Below are positions 15,492-28,470 of a stretch of DNA of 64,000 nucleotides, piece by piece. The stretch spans positions 496,001 to 560,000 of the forward strand of contig JBAMDO010000573.1 of the NCBI GenBank assembly GCA_037074765.1, in the 5' to 3' direction. Numbering within the stretch: the stretch's first letter is position 1; the number at the start of each line of letters is the position of its first letter. The notes under the pieces are model-generated. The model worked only from the letters and a program-made list of their open reading frames with translations, was not told where the DNA came from and ran no database searches. Source of the stretch: Mansonella perstans. Its lineage: Eukaryota > Nematoda > Chromadorea > Rhabditida > Onchocercidae. The translations under genes and the position numbers were made by a program.

Positions 15492-17398
15492 ATGAAGGAA
15501 ATTACAAAGCACTTTTTTTTGTACGATAGCGAGATCTTTTGTGTTGCTTATTTCTATTTATTGAATTTAAACATGCAATGCAATTTGAAAACTAGCAAGA
15601 ATTACTAAGTTAATGTTCCTTAGGAAAAGCTATAAAATGCAAAATTTAAAAACTTTTAGACCTTATAAAAAATCATCACTTTTGCAATAATTTTGTATTT
15701 ACAGTATAATATAATAAGTTTAAAATGATAGCTTTAACGTTGAGATAATCATAATAAATTTGAACGTTGATAATGCAAGCCAAAATTCGCAAGAATTGTC
15801 TGATTTTCAGCTTTCGCATTTTCAATTACAAAAATAGAAATTATAAAATAAGACAACAATTTGACTGTCGGTTTTTCATAGCAGCAAGTTTTTGTTTATG
15901 TTTGTATCAGTAATATCATCAGTTCCGCAATAATTTTGTATTCACAGTATATTTCAGTATGCTTGTGAAAAATATTGTTCCTATTTTAATTTATTTAGGA
16001 ATTTTTTGTTTTGTTTCAGTAGATATTCCATTTGTTATTATTATTGAAAGTGAAATTCTAACTAAGCTAAATAAATCTTTCATTTTCAGTCTATTGCTCT
16101 TCGTTCCAGTTAAAAAAGTAGCTGCAACAAAAAAGGAATTAAAGAGAAAATATCTAAAATTATTTTTTTATCCTCACAAAACATTTTTTCCTGAGCATTT
16201 CATTTATTGATAAACTGAAATGGCCTCACCTTTATTCACAGTTAACGGTCACCGAAGTGATAATGAAAAAGACTTTTGAGAAAAAATTTGGTGATATGCC
16301 CTGACTATACTTTCTAATTGCACATATGGTGCTTGCTACGATTCAAATTATCATCCTTCTCAGTAAGAAAATCTTGTTTCGTGATTTCTCAGTCGAAATT
16401 TTGTACTATTTCTTTCCTCCCTCTCTCTTAGGTCTTTATTGTTTACATATGTAAAATCATAGAATACGAGAAATTTTTTCTACCAATCATTGTGTTAAAA
16501 TTCGACAAATTGTCGCCGTTGCGGAAACTATCATTTGACCTCTTTTATCACCTCTATTATCCATCAAACTGATGCTGTTCCCATAATAAATATAATCATA
16601 TCCCACTGGTTTCATATTTTTTAAAATCAACTAAATTCTCATGGTGATCATTTTTCTGAAAGTTGTCTTTCTGAGAAGGATGACTGTGTTAATTTTTACA
16701 GCTCTATTGTACTTATGTGTCATAACTGGACTGGTCACAATAAGAATGCAATGTCAAATCATTTAGACCAGTCTTCATCTCAGATCAATTCCGGAAATTA
16801 TTAATAGCAAAAAGACGCAGTTAGATTTGGCTTTAAAAGAGTATAAAAATTCGAATGATGCTAATACTTTTATATTAATTTTTTTTTTTAGCAAGGAGAC
16901 TCCTTAGTAAGTTGTAAATTAAACAAGAACTTAAAAGGTTCAGATTATTGTTTTTTTTCCCTTCTACTTATTCGTATTTTTTCACTTACACTTTGTTTAT
17001 ATCTCTGCTATGAAGAAATAATTTTTCCCTGAGGAAGTTCTCCGGACAGGAAAAACCAATTTGATTGCTTGATCCTTCTTCATTGATTTCATTTTTCCTT
17101 CCCTTTTTAATTTTTTCTGATTGAACTAAATTTGAAGTCGAAATTGATGCTCTGTCCTTTGTCATTCATAAATCGTTTTTCTCTAATCACTTGCCCAATA
17201 AATTCCATCAGTCTTTGAAATTTTCAGCATCATTTGTAAATCTTTGTTGAGTTATTGGATGTCATAATTCATTTAATAAAAACAGCAAGTTTTCCAGGCG
17301 AACAATATAATCATACTTATCTGCTCTGATCATATTCTTAAAATTTGGGCAAAGTTTACATATATTTAATTTTCTGAAAAGACTTGAAGATAATCAAT
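15492..17398. other. intergenic, no gene recognised
   Basis: AT-rich. An 83-codon open frame at 15959-16210 is hydrophobic and AT-driven and is not supported by splice or start context. Nothing else was seen. Confidence 0.5.
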
Positions 17399-20300
17399 AT
17401 GCAAAACGATTACTGCAATCGACGTAATTTATCAATGCCACGATGGATCCAGAACTGGCTTAAGATTTCGACAGTGATCTGTAGCCTGGATGTTGCTTAT
17501 ACCATGCTTCGTCCATATACCCTTCGGGGTAATACACTGGGGATCTTCTATGAATTATGTTTGTTTCAACTATACATATATCTATCCATATATATATATA
17601 TATATATGCATTTAATTAATGATGAACCGACTATCCTTTAAAAAGAATTCGGAGACTGAGAAAAAGATTTCATAAAATAATCAAAATGCAAAATAACTCT
17701 TTATATGTATACATGATATAATGTTATTTGAATGTTGATTGAACTGTGGATTGAAATCCTTTTGGAAAATGCATTTTTCTATGAAATAGGTTATTGATTG
17801 ATAAATTTTTCATAAGAAATTGTTAGATTTTTTTGTTTCATTTAGTTTCTTTTGAAATCTTTAATTACATCTTTAATCAAATAAATTAGCCATATAACGC
17901 CTACAATTTACTGAATTTATGAAAAATTAGCGAATTGAAGATTTTATTAATCTTCTTGATTTTTTACGCTGTAAAACCATGAAATGGGATGATGAGACGT
18001 TGACTTTAACTTTAGAAGTTATGAGGAAGAGAACTGTCCTTTGCTGAAGTGATCCAGTTTTCAGCTTTCTGACTGTAACGTTGAAGTTGAAACCGGAAGA
18101 ATTTAGAGGGAGATGTAGGAGCGTATTCTGTGCAGAAACTTTGCCTTAAATTGAACTTTGCTAGCTCCTAAGACATCAATAAAATCATTTTGTTGAATAA
18201 AAGTGAAAAATGACTTAAATGATCTTTTTTTCTATTTCTAAAAGAAAAATTATGAAATGATAATTTTAAAACACAATTTGTTACTGCAGGGAATATCTAT
18301 AGTGATGTTGATCTGAGATATGCAACAACCAATGATATCGTTACAATGGCTACTGGACGCTTAATGATCATCGAAATAATCTTGAATATTACTGCATTAT
18401 ATCTGGTGATCATTATTTAATTTTAGATGTAATGTTACAAAGTGTACTGAAAGTTTCAATTAGTCCGACCATTTACATTGTGTAACGTTATTTTAATGTT
18501 ATTCTTATCACTCAGTAGTCAACTATTAAAGTAACATGATAGGTAAACAATTTTTTTTTTTAATCAAAATAATCCGGTTCTTATTATTAGAGAGAATATT
18601 CAGTGAAATTTGGTAAAACCATGAGGCGAAATTATTAAAATAGAACAAAATTAATTTTTTTGTTCCGCTCCGCAAAGTTCGAAACGAAGTAAGGAAAATC
18701 TATAAGCTCACTGCCTTTCTTTCTGAATATTTGTAATTTTAATTTTTTTTCAGGCATTTACATTTGCATAAAGTTCGAAAAATCAGAAATGAACTTGAAT
18801 AAGCTTACTGATTAGAAAAATCTCTTTCATGATGATAGATATTGAAAGAGCGTTGAATTTACTGAAAGTTTTGAATTTACTTTAAACAGACAAATTAAAA
18901 GCTTGATCACGATTCATTAACACATTTACTTACCTGAAATCCATACTACAATTCAAATTCAGCATTAGACGACAAATTTATTGATGCTAAAGTTTTTTTT
19001 ATGATATTGACTTCCTGCCATCATCTCTCTCTCTCTCTCTCTGACAACTTTCTTTGCACTCGTTCAGTTCTTATTCTTTAACTTTTTTTTTGATAATTTT
19101 CATGATGAATATTGAGCATAGTCGAATCTCAACAAGTTTTTCTGGAAAACCTTTTATGAAGAATATTTTCAGAAATATAAGCATTCTTCCTGGCCATGCT
19201 TATCTCTTATTAGCTCATTTTTTGAGCTGGAATTTCAAGAAATTGCAAACATCGAGACTGAAAAGTTCAAAAAATTGCTTCGAAATTTAGCAAGCAAAAA
19301 CAAATAAAATTTGAAATAGAGAAATTTTATTTTTCAGTGTCGTTATTATCCGCGTCATGCCAAATTAACTGCTTTCTTAACAAGTGCATTCGTTTTCTGG
19401 AAAACTCTTCTTTACATGACAATGTTTATTGCATCACCGCAGGGTTCGTTTTCCTTCCAACTGTTCGAGCTAGTTAATGTGATATTTAAAATGCTTTATC
19501 TACACAATTAGAAATCCTAAAAAGAGAACTCATTGATTTTAACTCAAGAAAAGTTTGAAGTGTGCTTTCAAAATTTTGGTCAGATGAAGAATGGACCATG
19601 TATTTCACATACTTAACATTATAATGGAAAGTATTCGATTAATTTTTTTCGCTTATTCAAAGCAAGCATACAATTAATTTCAGTTTCATCAGACAACCAT
19701 TTAAGAAATGAATCTCCTTTTGATTACTCCTAGTTTTTCAAATGGATTTCTTTGTTTCCTCTGTCAACAAAAACAATCCCATAATTCTCGAGAAATCACC
19801 AGAATGTTCAATAGAATATTCAGTATCATCTTGAATAAGACAAGCACCTGTAGAATGATTTACTTCTTTTCGGTAATTAACAAAAAATGTAAATGTTATG
19901 ATTTGATGCAATATTTATGCATTATTCCATTTTTAATATCAAATTTTGAATTTGAAATTTTTTTAAAATACTCTTATATAATCCTTTTGGAGTTAAGTAA
20001 AAATTCAGATATAAAATTTTCAATTGATTTTATAACAGGATTCTACTTTGTCATCTATTGAACGATGAAGAAAAAGGTGATAAATTGTTTCAAACATAGT
20101 TGCCACTTATGTAAAACTTAATCATTCATTTACGTACTGACGAAATTTTTTCTTCATTTCGTTCAATGTTTCAGTCGAGTGATTTGGAAGATTCTGACAA
20201 TTTTTCTGTGACAAATTTTTGATGACAAGAAAAAAGAAGATTATAGTAAAATCCTTTATTAAATAGAGAAAAACTATCCACGATTTTATTGTATCAATCG

Positions 20301-21202
20301 AAATTTCACGTTCGGATTAAAAAGATATGCTCTCTAATTAAAATCAAAGTGCATTCACACTTTGGTGAAATTGATATATTCTTAATGGATAGTATTATTT
20401 AAATGCTTAAAATTTGGCTAAAGCTTAACCATCTTAAGGCTGTAATTAGAACTGATAGGAACTTCTCAATTTCATAATTCATCTTTTGCTGTTTGAAGTT
20501 GAGTAGTCACTATTAAAAGCGAACTATCTCTGAAGAATATTTTATGTGAAAGGATTTTTAATCATACTGTTAAGAGAGAATATTAACTAACTATCAAAAG
20601 TTTAAGTGATCACAAACAAAATAAATTAGGTGAAAACGAACGACTCGGCAACTGAAAGTCTTCGTAAAGACCATCTTTGATAACAAATGACTTTAACTGA
20701 TTAAAGAAAAGAAACAATGTGGGAAAACTGTCCTGACATTCTTGCAGTAACCAAATGTTCGTTATCCAGGATTATGCAAATCCTTTACGATATAATCTTG
20801 ACACTAGGCATGTGATGCCGAATAGTTTGGCTGAATTACAAAAGTTGATGAAGCATAGAAATGTAGCAGAGCGGTTTGGTGTCAGTAATATCACTCTGAC
20901 ATTTAAATGTAGCGGTGAGAAAAAACAATTTCATCTTCCTAAATCTTTCCGATTATTAGAAAGACTAAAAAAGCATTGAATGTCTGTTTCCATAATGTTT
21001 ATTATTGCAAATTTCAATTATTCATCACTAGGCATTCTCCTTCATCCATATTTCAGGATCAACTAATTATTTGGCGGAATCAGCTGGCATTTGGAAGCGA
21101 ATCTTCATTTTTTGGCTTCCGGATCTTGTGTGGTGCTTAGTCCCACTAGCTGTTATAGCAAATTTATGGAATGAATTAGCCAATCCGAATACATATTTGT
21201 AA
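17399..21202 (+). CDS. EXPERA-like four-helix membrane protein
   Basis: Four exons join in phase: 17399-17528, 18290-18405, 19338-19443, 21057-21202, giving 165 residues. Four hydrophobic segments are visible: around residues 20-37 (KISTVICSLDVAYTMLRP), 60-83 (GRLMIIEIILNITALYL), 93-115 and 128-153. The order and spacing resemble the EXPERA domain of emopamil-binding protein, TM6SF and TMEM97. Shared features are an Asp in helix 1 (D31) followed by an LRP motif (L37-R38-P39), a Glu in helix 2, and a closing helix starting FWLPDLVWCLVP. EXPERA proteins act in the ER membrane, some as sterol delta8-delta7 isomerases. I see no basis for claiming catalysis here. Nematodes are sterol auxotrophs, so a sterol-handling or structural role is more likely. 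Family call is moderate; gene structure is good. Confidence 0.65.
17587..17607. repeat. (TA)n microsatellite
   Basis: About ten TA dinucleotides in the first intron of the EXPERA-like gene. Confidence 0.85.
19024..19042. repeat. (CT)n microsatellite
   Basis: Nine CT dinucleotides in the second intron of the EXPERA-like gene, in front of its third exon by about 300 bases. Confidence 0.85.
20755..20979 (+). CDS. possible nested single-exon gene, 74 residues, unknown
   Basis: An open frame of 74 codons lies wholly inside the third intron of the EXPERA-like gene, on the same strand. A good acceptor (TTCTTGCAG, ending 20746) sits eight bases before the ATG, suitable for spliced-leader addition. 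The composition is protein-like rather than AT-driven, with a mix of charged and hydrophobic residues and a basic C-terminus (LLERLKKH). No signal peptide, membrane segment or known motif was recognised. Joining this segment to the host exons gives an early stop, so it is not simply a skipped cassette of the host gene. It could be a real small gene, a decayed retrocopy or chance. Confidence 0.45.
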   Translation: MFVIQDYANPLRYNLDTRHVMPNSLAELQKLMKHRNVAERFGVSNITLTFKCSGEKKQFHLPKSFRLLERLKKH

Positions 21203-23843
21203 ATGCATTTCTAAATTCGTTGATTGAATTCGAAATTTCAAAGTATCACAAAAATACGTGCCTGCTGTTTCATTTGATTTGTTAGCATTGTTTCTATTAA
21301 CTCCACAAGAGTTAGTTGATCCTTAAAGTAACTATACAAATGATTGCTGATAATGATTGTTGAATGTTTCTTGAAAGTTATTAATTTTATTGAAGTTATC
21401 ACTTTATCTAAGTTATAAAATGAATCGAAACAGTTTTACCACATATCTGTTTTCTATTTTATTTATTTGTGGCTCTTTTTGGCTTACAATACACTTGCAA
21501 GTTGCTTACAATAAAATATTCCTTAATTAGTACATGAGAGTATGATTCCAAGTATGTATTCATTTCTGCTCTGCTCTGCAATCCATGCAAATCATTTCTT
21601 GCCATCCATTCTTCATCTATTTTTTATTTCTTCCTTAGTCCATCTATATATATACATATATCTACTTTGATTGTTGTGTTTTTAGCTAAATTAGTAATTG
21701 CAGCAAAATTCAAATTACAAATCAGAAATCATGCTGATTACACGGTGACTTCTTATAGGATAGATGAGGTTATAAATTAGCACCTGTTTGTAAATATTTG
21801 AACATCATATAGAAGCAGTTCTTTAAGCAATTCAAATAAATCATAGAAATTTTATTCAAGTTAATTTAGATAGAAATTCAGTCTAGATGGTAGGAGAAAT
21901 TCAATATGTTGTTTAATTTTTCAATCTTTTTGTATTTTTACTACTTGACATACATTAATGAATCTGCGATGTGTTCAAAGTAAAAAGCATTTTTAATATA
22001 ATTTGTTTCACGGTTCAACTGCTTCGCAATACATTTCCACATGTACTCCATTTCAAATGAAAAAGCTATTAGAGATTTTATTAATTTGCCAAATTAATGA
22101 GGACCTGACAATAATGATTTTTGTGTTTTCTAGTGCTTCCATAAAGCTAAACAAATTTTACAGCTACAATTTTACAACTTCTTTGTAGACAAAGAAATAA
22201 TTTCTCATAATTGTGATGTTTGTGCTGGTGAAAAAAATGGTTCACTAAAAAATGATTTATATTTCCAAATTTTTTTTCTTCATTTTTCTTCTCTAATTCA
22301 CTTTATTCATCATATCACATATCATTTGACTCAATTTTGTCCTTTGCCCTGTTTCAGCTTAGAATAGCACTTCTGTTCCAAACAATCGCAACACATTGGT
22401 GACACTGTTGTAATGTGCATTATTTCGGTTATTCACATCAAATGCCCTGCCGTCGAAAACATGTGTTTAACTCATAAGAGACATTAGACGAAGTTCAATA
22501 GTTCTCCAAAATACTGGCGCAATGAGGACTTCTCGGAAATCCTCATCAATTTCGGTTTATCACTATTTATTTCAGACATGGATATATATAGCAGTGAAAG
22601 AACAAATTATCGTTTCTTAACTAAAATTTCCATTCAGAGTGTAATAAAGTTTTCAAAGAAATCAGTACTTACCTAGATAAACCTACAATAGCAAACTGAA
22701 ACCACAAATATATTAGGAATAAATGATAATGAATTATATGATAACTTTCCATTCGATCTTGAGTTTTTTGCTTTTACCCATTTGCTATAAGTTAAGCATA
22801 TAAGCAATAAAAAATTTTGAATTGAAATTGATCTTGTCACAACAAAAATTCACGATTCGAGATTCTAGAGATTTCTTTACCTTCTATTCGTAAGCCTGAT
22901 ATACAAGCATTGATGTTCATCTAAGCATCGTATAATGCCAGGAATTCTAGTAAGACCACAAAAATCGTAACTAAATAAACGACCACTAAACAATTTCAAA
23001 CATTAATTTAGCAAAGATTTTTAAGCTTCTGTTGGATAAATTGTGCTTAAATTTCTAAATTTCAGATTAAAAACAATTGAAGTGAACAATTCGATGAAAT
23101 TCCAGGCTTTGGTGATCGTTTGTTAATCTTTCTTGAAAAATAATTAACAATAGGTTCAGGCTATTGTTGCTTATTGCTTTTTCTCTATAATTTTTAAAAC
23201 AAAAATAAACGTTATGTATGTATTGGGCTATTATGTTATGTATTGGGCAGTTTTATTTTCGCATTTGTTTTAATAAGTGGACCAACTGACTACTTGGAAA
23301 TAGCTTTTTATGAATTGAATTTCAGCTTTCTCACCACATAATAAATTAGTTCCAGTTCGTTGAGCTATTGCATGAAAAGCAAAATCGATACATTCCGTAA
23401 ATTAAAATTTGGATTTTATTGTAAATGCAATCGAAAATTATGATGCAGAATTAAAAAAGACAGTTAAAATATTTTAGATTCCTTTCTTTTGGCTAGTGTA
23501 ACTGCTGGAATCGGTGTGCGCCATATTAGTAACGATACAACAAAGTTGAAATAAGACGGCTAAGCTAGATATCAATAATAAATTCTGCAAAAATGCTATA
23601 GAGGATATTGCAATAAGATAGCTTGAGAAAGATTTAGTGTTATAAAATAGTTTTATCTTGTTTTTAAAATACTGGGGGCGTTTTTTAAAAGTTCCGACAT
23701 TTAGAAATCGCTATAAACTAAATTGAAGGTTTAATTTCCAAGTAGAAATAACATCTGACAGTTAATTCTATCCTTGGGTGAAAAGTAAAATGGAAAATGC
23801 TATTGCTATTAGTACCGAAATAAACCATCTTGTATTAACAAAA
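21203..23843. other. intergenic, no gene recognised
   Basis: AT-rich. At 23480-23570 the minus strand has a short open stretch after an acceptor, ending with an in-frame stop. Its phase does not join the upstream membrane-protein exons, so I did not call it. Around 23215-23247 a short sequence containing TTATGTATTGGGC is repeated. Confidence 0.5.
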
Positions 23844-24782
23844 TCATTGAAATTGAATTTGTGATTGAGCCAAAACCAGAAAGCTGTTGCCGACCACGCC
23901 ACTGATGCTCGTGAAGCATTCAAGAAGATTTCCCGGAATCAAAAATCGATAGTTTTCTAACATCAAAAAAATCTAAATTCTCTAGCACAATTTGAAAAAA
24001 AAAATCTAAATTCTCTAGCACAATTTGAAAAAAAAACTATCTTTTGAATGTCTACTAATCTTAAGTCAATCGATGAAGTATAAAATTTGTATGTTGGTTA
24101 CGTTTCTCTTGCTTATCTTTGAAGGAACAGCATTTTAAGAATGAAATTTATTTGAATATCAAATTAGAGAAAAATTCTTGCCATTTTAATATTTTATTAA
24201 GTGATAAAACTAAATATTTTATTATATAATATTTCTTCACAATTTTATCCCGGAATTTATCTAATTTTTGAATTTATCTCTGAGCGAATTAAGGTTTCTC
24301 TAAATTTATTTCGGAAAGATTTGCTACACTTACGAGTGATTTAAAAAGTCTTAACTTTCCATAGTGTACTTCTCGCCAGGTATGCATGTGAAATATTATA
24401 GAAACGAAGCCGAGTAAAGCTGCTATTGCAGTGAGTAATGCAATTGCTTCGTGAAATAAGAAACTTGGTAGACATAACAGTAGTACTACAGTACACGTTA
24501 AACACGTCTGGAATGAAACCGAAAAATTCACAAGTTGGATTTCGAGTTGATTCCAATCTCAATAGTTTATTTTTAACAGGAAGGACAATGGTTGTTCAAG
24601 TTTACTGCATATAGTAAAGAGACTGACTATTCTATTTTAGCCTCATATTCCTAAAACAGGTTGATAGTAAAGAAGCTAACCTCTTCGAAAACATTTAAAA
24701 TGTGAAGGAAGCATAAAATCAAATTCACGGATATATTTTTTGACATAAAATTTCGTATTTTTTCTAAACGGCCGTAAGCCAT
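23844..24782 (-). CDS. small multi-pass membrane protein, unknown
   Basis: Three minus-strand exons join at phase 0: 24782-24681, 24507-24334, 23972-23844, giving 134 residues. The start is MAYGRLEKIRNF. Hydrophobic stretches follow at about residues 18-32 (VNLILCFLHILNVF), 38-52 (TVVLLLCLPSFLF) and 55-72 (AIALLTAIAALLGFVSII), then a polar loop (HMHTWREVHYGKL). Donors are GTTAGC and GTAAGT; acceptors are CATTCCAG and GAATTTAG. The last exon's acceptor lies in one copy of a 33-base tandem duplication. I do not recognise the family; the second exon is the best supported. An alternative reading of the third exon in another frame is longer but lacks a matching acceptor. Confidence 0.5.
23972..24036. 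repeat. 33-bp tandem duplication containing a 3' splice site
   Basis: The sequence TCTAAATTCTCTAGCACAAT (plus strand) and its flanking A run occur twice, at 23972 and 24005. On the minus strand each copy holds a pyrimidine tract and a GAATTTAG acceptor for the last exon of the small membrane protein. Confidence 0.85.
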
Positions 24783-25263
24783 AACAACTGAATTTATTTT
24801 TAATATGAATTCATAATTTGGCATCCTTTTTTATAATTTGCTGTTGAAATGCAAATTTGATATCCTTGCTGATTAAGAGAGAAAGTGAATTTCGTATAAC
24901 TGTTACATACATATGGATTCCTAGTTTAATTTTATTCTTAAAAATCAACGATAAGTATACCGTAGCAAATTAAGCTTATTGTGAATATTTGTTTTGTTGA
25001 TAACTTTATTATCAAACTGCTTCCCTATGTTTTCTGCAAGAAATAAATTTTCATTCAAAAACTCTTGAAAGTTTTCATCTGTCGGGAAAAAGAAAAAGAA
25101 GAGGGGAATGAGTAAGCGATGATCTTTGAGATCTTATATGATCATAGATATGCCTCCAAACAGATCTATTTTGCTTACCCTTCGAAATCTTAAATAATAC
25201 TTCTGATGCTGTCAACTCAAGTAAACAGTCACACTACAAATGTTACGGAATTTGTTCTCTCAG

Positions 25264-26449
25264 ATGTTCCCCAATGTTACGGCACAAGAAATATTTTGTA
25301 ATATCCAGAATCTTAGACAGCAGGTGAGCTTCCAATTTTCAAATTCATATCACTAATAGTCTATCTCAGTTTATGATTTCAGGTGAGGCCATCATTTTTC
25401 CATAGTGCTTAAGTTAACTTTTACAGTCAATATAATTTTATGATTAACATGAAATTAAATTGTATTTCTACTTGATTTTTTAGATAATCTCAGCGCAGGT
25501 TAGACTAGTTATCTTAAAAGAAACAAATTTGGAGGAAAAACATTTTATTCTTATACGAATAGCTGCACTGCAAGCAGAAATAGAACAGCAATTGTTTTTC
25601 TTCGTTATTTCAACGAGAAACGATGAAGTACCTAATTTTCGCAGTTGGACAGAAAAGCAAGATACAACCTATGGGCCGTTATATTCAAGGACATTGTAAG
25701 TTATCATTAAAATTCACTCCACTCTAATACTTCAGTCCTTTCTACGAGGTCTTCCATTAGATATATGGAGTAACCTGTCAAATGGTTTGCAGATATTTAG
25801 TGAATTTCGAACTGTTTTGAATACCGCGATTTTTTGAGAGATTTTGCAAGAGTTTTTTTTCAAGTTCTTGTCTTCTTAAACTTTTCTTTACAAATTCTAA
25901 TTTTTGTCAGTTAACCGTCAAATCATTCAGATAATTCGCCGCAAATCCCTCCAGGCCTAAACTGTGTTACGCTATTTCTGCATCAAATAATTTGCTGTGG
26001 GGCTTTTTGTCACACACTAGGATATTCTCGTGATGATCCAAGTTTAGATGAGACCAGTTCAATTTCCCAAGATCTGCATAAATGTAAATCACAGTATTAA
26101 TAATTTTAGCAAGCGACGGCAAAGTGAACAGAACTGGAGACTCAATCTGTTGTATTCACTCTATCCTCAGCAACAACATGTTGTCCCGTTGTGTCTGAGA
26201 TGTCCATTACCTAACAGAATCATTTTTCCCGATACTGCACAAAATCCATCTGCAAGTTACACGTTTCCAGAGGGAGATGCAATGCGAAACTTTAATATAT
26301 CATTACTCAATAACCGAAAAGTGATGATTCCTCTAAATATTCCACATTCCAAATTATCGATACCACCACCACTTCCTAAACTTTTTGCTAATTTTGAATT
26401 ACCGTTACAACTTTCTTCCTCAGAAAACGAAAGCACTAAGTATATATAG
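25264..26449 (+). CDS. uncharacterised 203-residue protein
   Basis: Three exons join in phase: 25264-25323, 25484-25695, 26110-26449. The acceptor CTCTCAG abuts the ATG exactly, as in trans-spliced mRNAs. The first 70 residues (NIQNLRQQIISAQVRLV, then EKHFILIRIAALQAEIEQQL) look amphipathic and could form a coiled coil. The middle holds SWTEKQDTTYGPLYSRTF. The C-terminal half is rich in Pro, Asn and Ser, with a CLRCP motif and a SIPPPLPKL stretch, and is probably disordered. No signal peptide or membrane helix was seen. I do not recognise the family. It is divergently arranged with the small membrane protein, whose ATG is about 480 bases away. Confidence 0.6.
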
Positions 26450-28470
26450 ATGGTGATCCGAAACTGATGAGATCAACTGAATACAGAAAGGAAATGTTAA
26501 CGACTAACGATATCAGTATGAAAAACATCGGTTTTAACTACGAAAGCATGCCAAAAACTTGCATTCTTTATCTTTTAGGATCAATCAAACATTGTTAAGA
26601 ACAGTAACAATTCTTTACTATCTACATTGACTTTCACTTCCTACCGCTTCTCTTAGTCATTTCATTTAATTTCGTTTTAAACTTACTCCATGAATTCTTT
26701 TAATTCCTCGCACTAAGAATTACAAATTTTTAAGCAGTCGGTTTTGTCAAAGACATTTGTATATTTGATATTAATTTGCAACATGCTCAGTTTAATTCAT
26801 AGTTATGTTTTATCTGTTACTGTTATCTTGTATTTAGGAACAAACCATTACAATACTTGCTTTTTTTGAAATCTTAAGTACTATTCAGAATCTCAATTAA
26901 AAATGAAAGAATGATAGTTTTTTTCCAAATCTATTGAAAGTTAAAGTATAGCTCGAAGATTTTAGCGTCAAATATTGCCCAATAAAACCAAGAATACTGA
27001 CGGGTTAAACAACTTTCTGTCACTTTTCCATATAGCAGTCACTTTTATACAATCACCATTATGGTTGATAATGGTTGGAACAATCATGTGAAAACTTCAA
27101 ACCAAAAGAAATGCTCAGTATTCCGAATTATCTCAGTCGCTTGAGCCTGTAAAACAATTCAGTTACTCAGAAATAAATCCGTTCGGAATCAACGACGTGA
27201 GCATACTGTTTTTGAAATCTCTTCTGTTATGAAAATGTAAAATATCTAACCATGAAGAAATTTGAAGATTTTTGATAAATGTTTTTATCTACGAATTAAA
27301 TCCGTGCACATCGGTTCAACTGTTGCTTATCCTATTTGCTACTAGTATAATCAATTTAGTTAATAAAATTTCAAATTAAGTTGCTCATTCTTCTTGTTAA
27401 ATTCAAAATAAAACTGCAGTATCTGTAATTATGGGCAACTTTTTTTTGAGACAATTTATTGTAATATTCCATCGAATATTTAAGAAAAAAACGGTTGGAA
27501 AAAAATCAACAGACTGATGAAAAACAAGATCTCACTTCCACGTGTTTCCTTTACAGTTCTTCAGATTTTTTCGAGAAAATTAAACAGCCAAATAAATAAA
27601 ATTTCATTATCAAACTCCAAATAATCATTTTATCTTGAAAGAACTGACTCCGCCAAATCAGTGTCTATCAACTTCTATCTCGTTTATAAACACGAGAAAG
27701 CCATTCAAAGACTAAATAACAAAGACATAACCAAACCAAGATTATCCACAGAATCGAGCAATGTGATGAGATCAAAATCTGAATGAAACAAAGAGCTTAC
27801 TCATAGCAAGCGGACAAAACAGGTCAGAAACAGCAATGTGTAATGTGATCCAAATGTCTAACATCGGATTATTACAATATTTTGATGAAAATCTTTACAT
27901 AAACTCAAAACTTGCAAAGGCAGTGCCATGAAAATTCTAGATGTTTACCAGACCTTATTTGCTTTCCAAATTCTAATATTTTTTGCTTCTGTCTTTCGTG
28001 TATTTTCATGCTGTGAACAGATATAATAAAAATCTCGTCACAAACATTTTCGATTAACAAAGAATTCTAATAGCAACTATCAACTTAATTATTAATCCAG
28101 TTCTTAAATAAAGAAAGATTCCTTTCAACTTTTTACAAAGGCATACATGATGACGCCGTCCCTGACAGATATACCCACAAACAGAAAACAGGAAAAGGTC
28201 AAATCGATAACAAAAAAAGAAACTATCTATTATTAAATAAAAATGAGCAGTTCGAAACTATAAAAATATATAATTTTAAACATAAACAGTAAATATATTC
28301 TGCTGAAAATATAGATGGTAATTATAAATGTAATTATAATTGTAATCAAATGTTTGTATGCGTTATACTACTTTTTTTAGTGCGAGGATGCACATGAAAT
28401 AAAGGCTAAAATCAATCTTACGATGTCAGTTCAACAGATATGCAAATTTGCATCAGTTCTTTTAAAACAG
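26450..28470. other. intergenic between convergent genes
   Basis: About 2 kb of AT-rich sequence between the uncharacterised plus-strand gene and the 3' end of the CTDNEP1 gene on the minus strand. No gene, RNA or repeat was recognised. Confidence 0.55.

Noticed and set aside
15959..16210. 83-codon plus-strand ORF with hydrophobic start
   Set aside because: Composition follows the AT bias (Ile, Phe, Lys, Leu), no acceptor near its ATG, no family resemblance.
23480..23585. Last exon of the small membrane protein at 23480-23585 (minus strand)
   Set aside because: It opens after a plausible acceptor and ends with a stop, but its phase does not fit the donor at 24334, whereas 23972-23844 does.
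23860..23945. Transposase remnant
   Set aside because: A less AT-rich patch drew attention, but no transposase motif, terminal inverted repeat or target-site duplication was found, and the minus-strand exon explains it.
24341..24562. 73-codon minus-strand ORF in a second frame
   Set aside because: Shadow of the membrane-protein exon; it runs through that exon's acceptor and donor.
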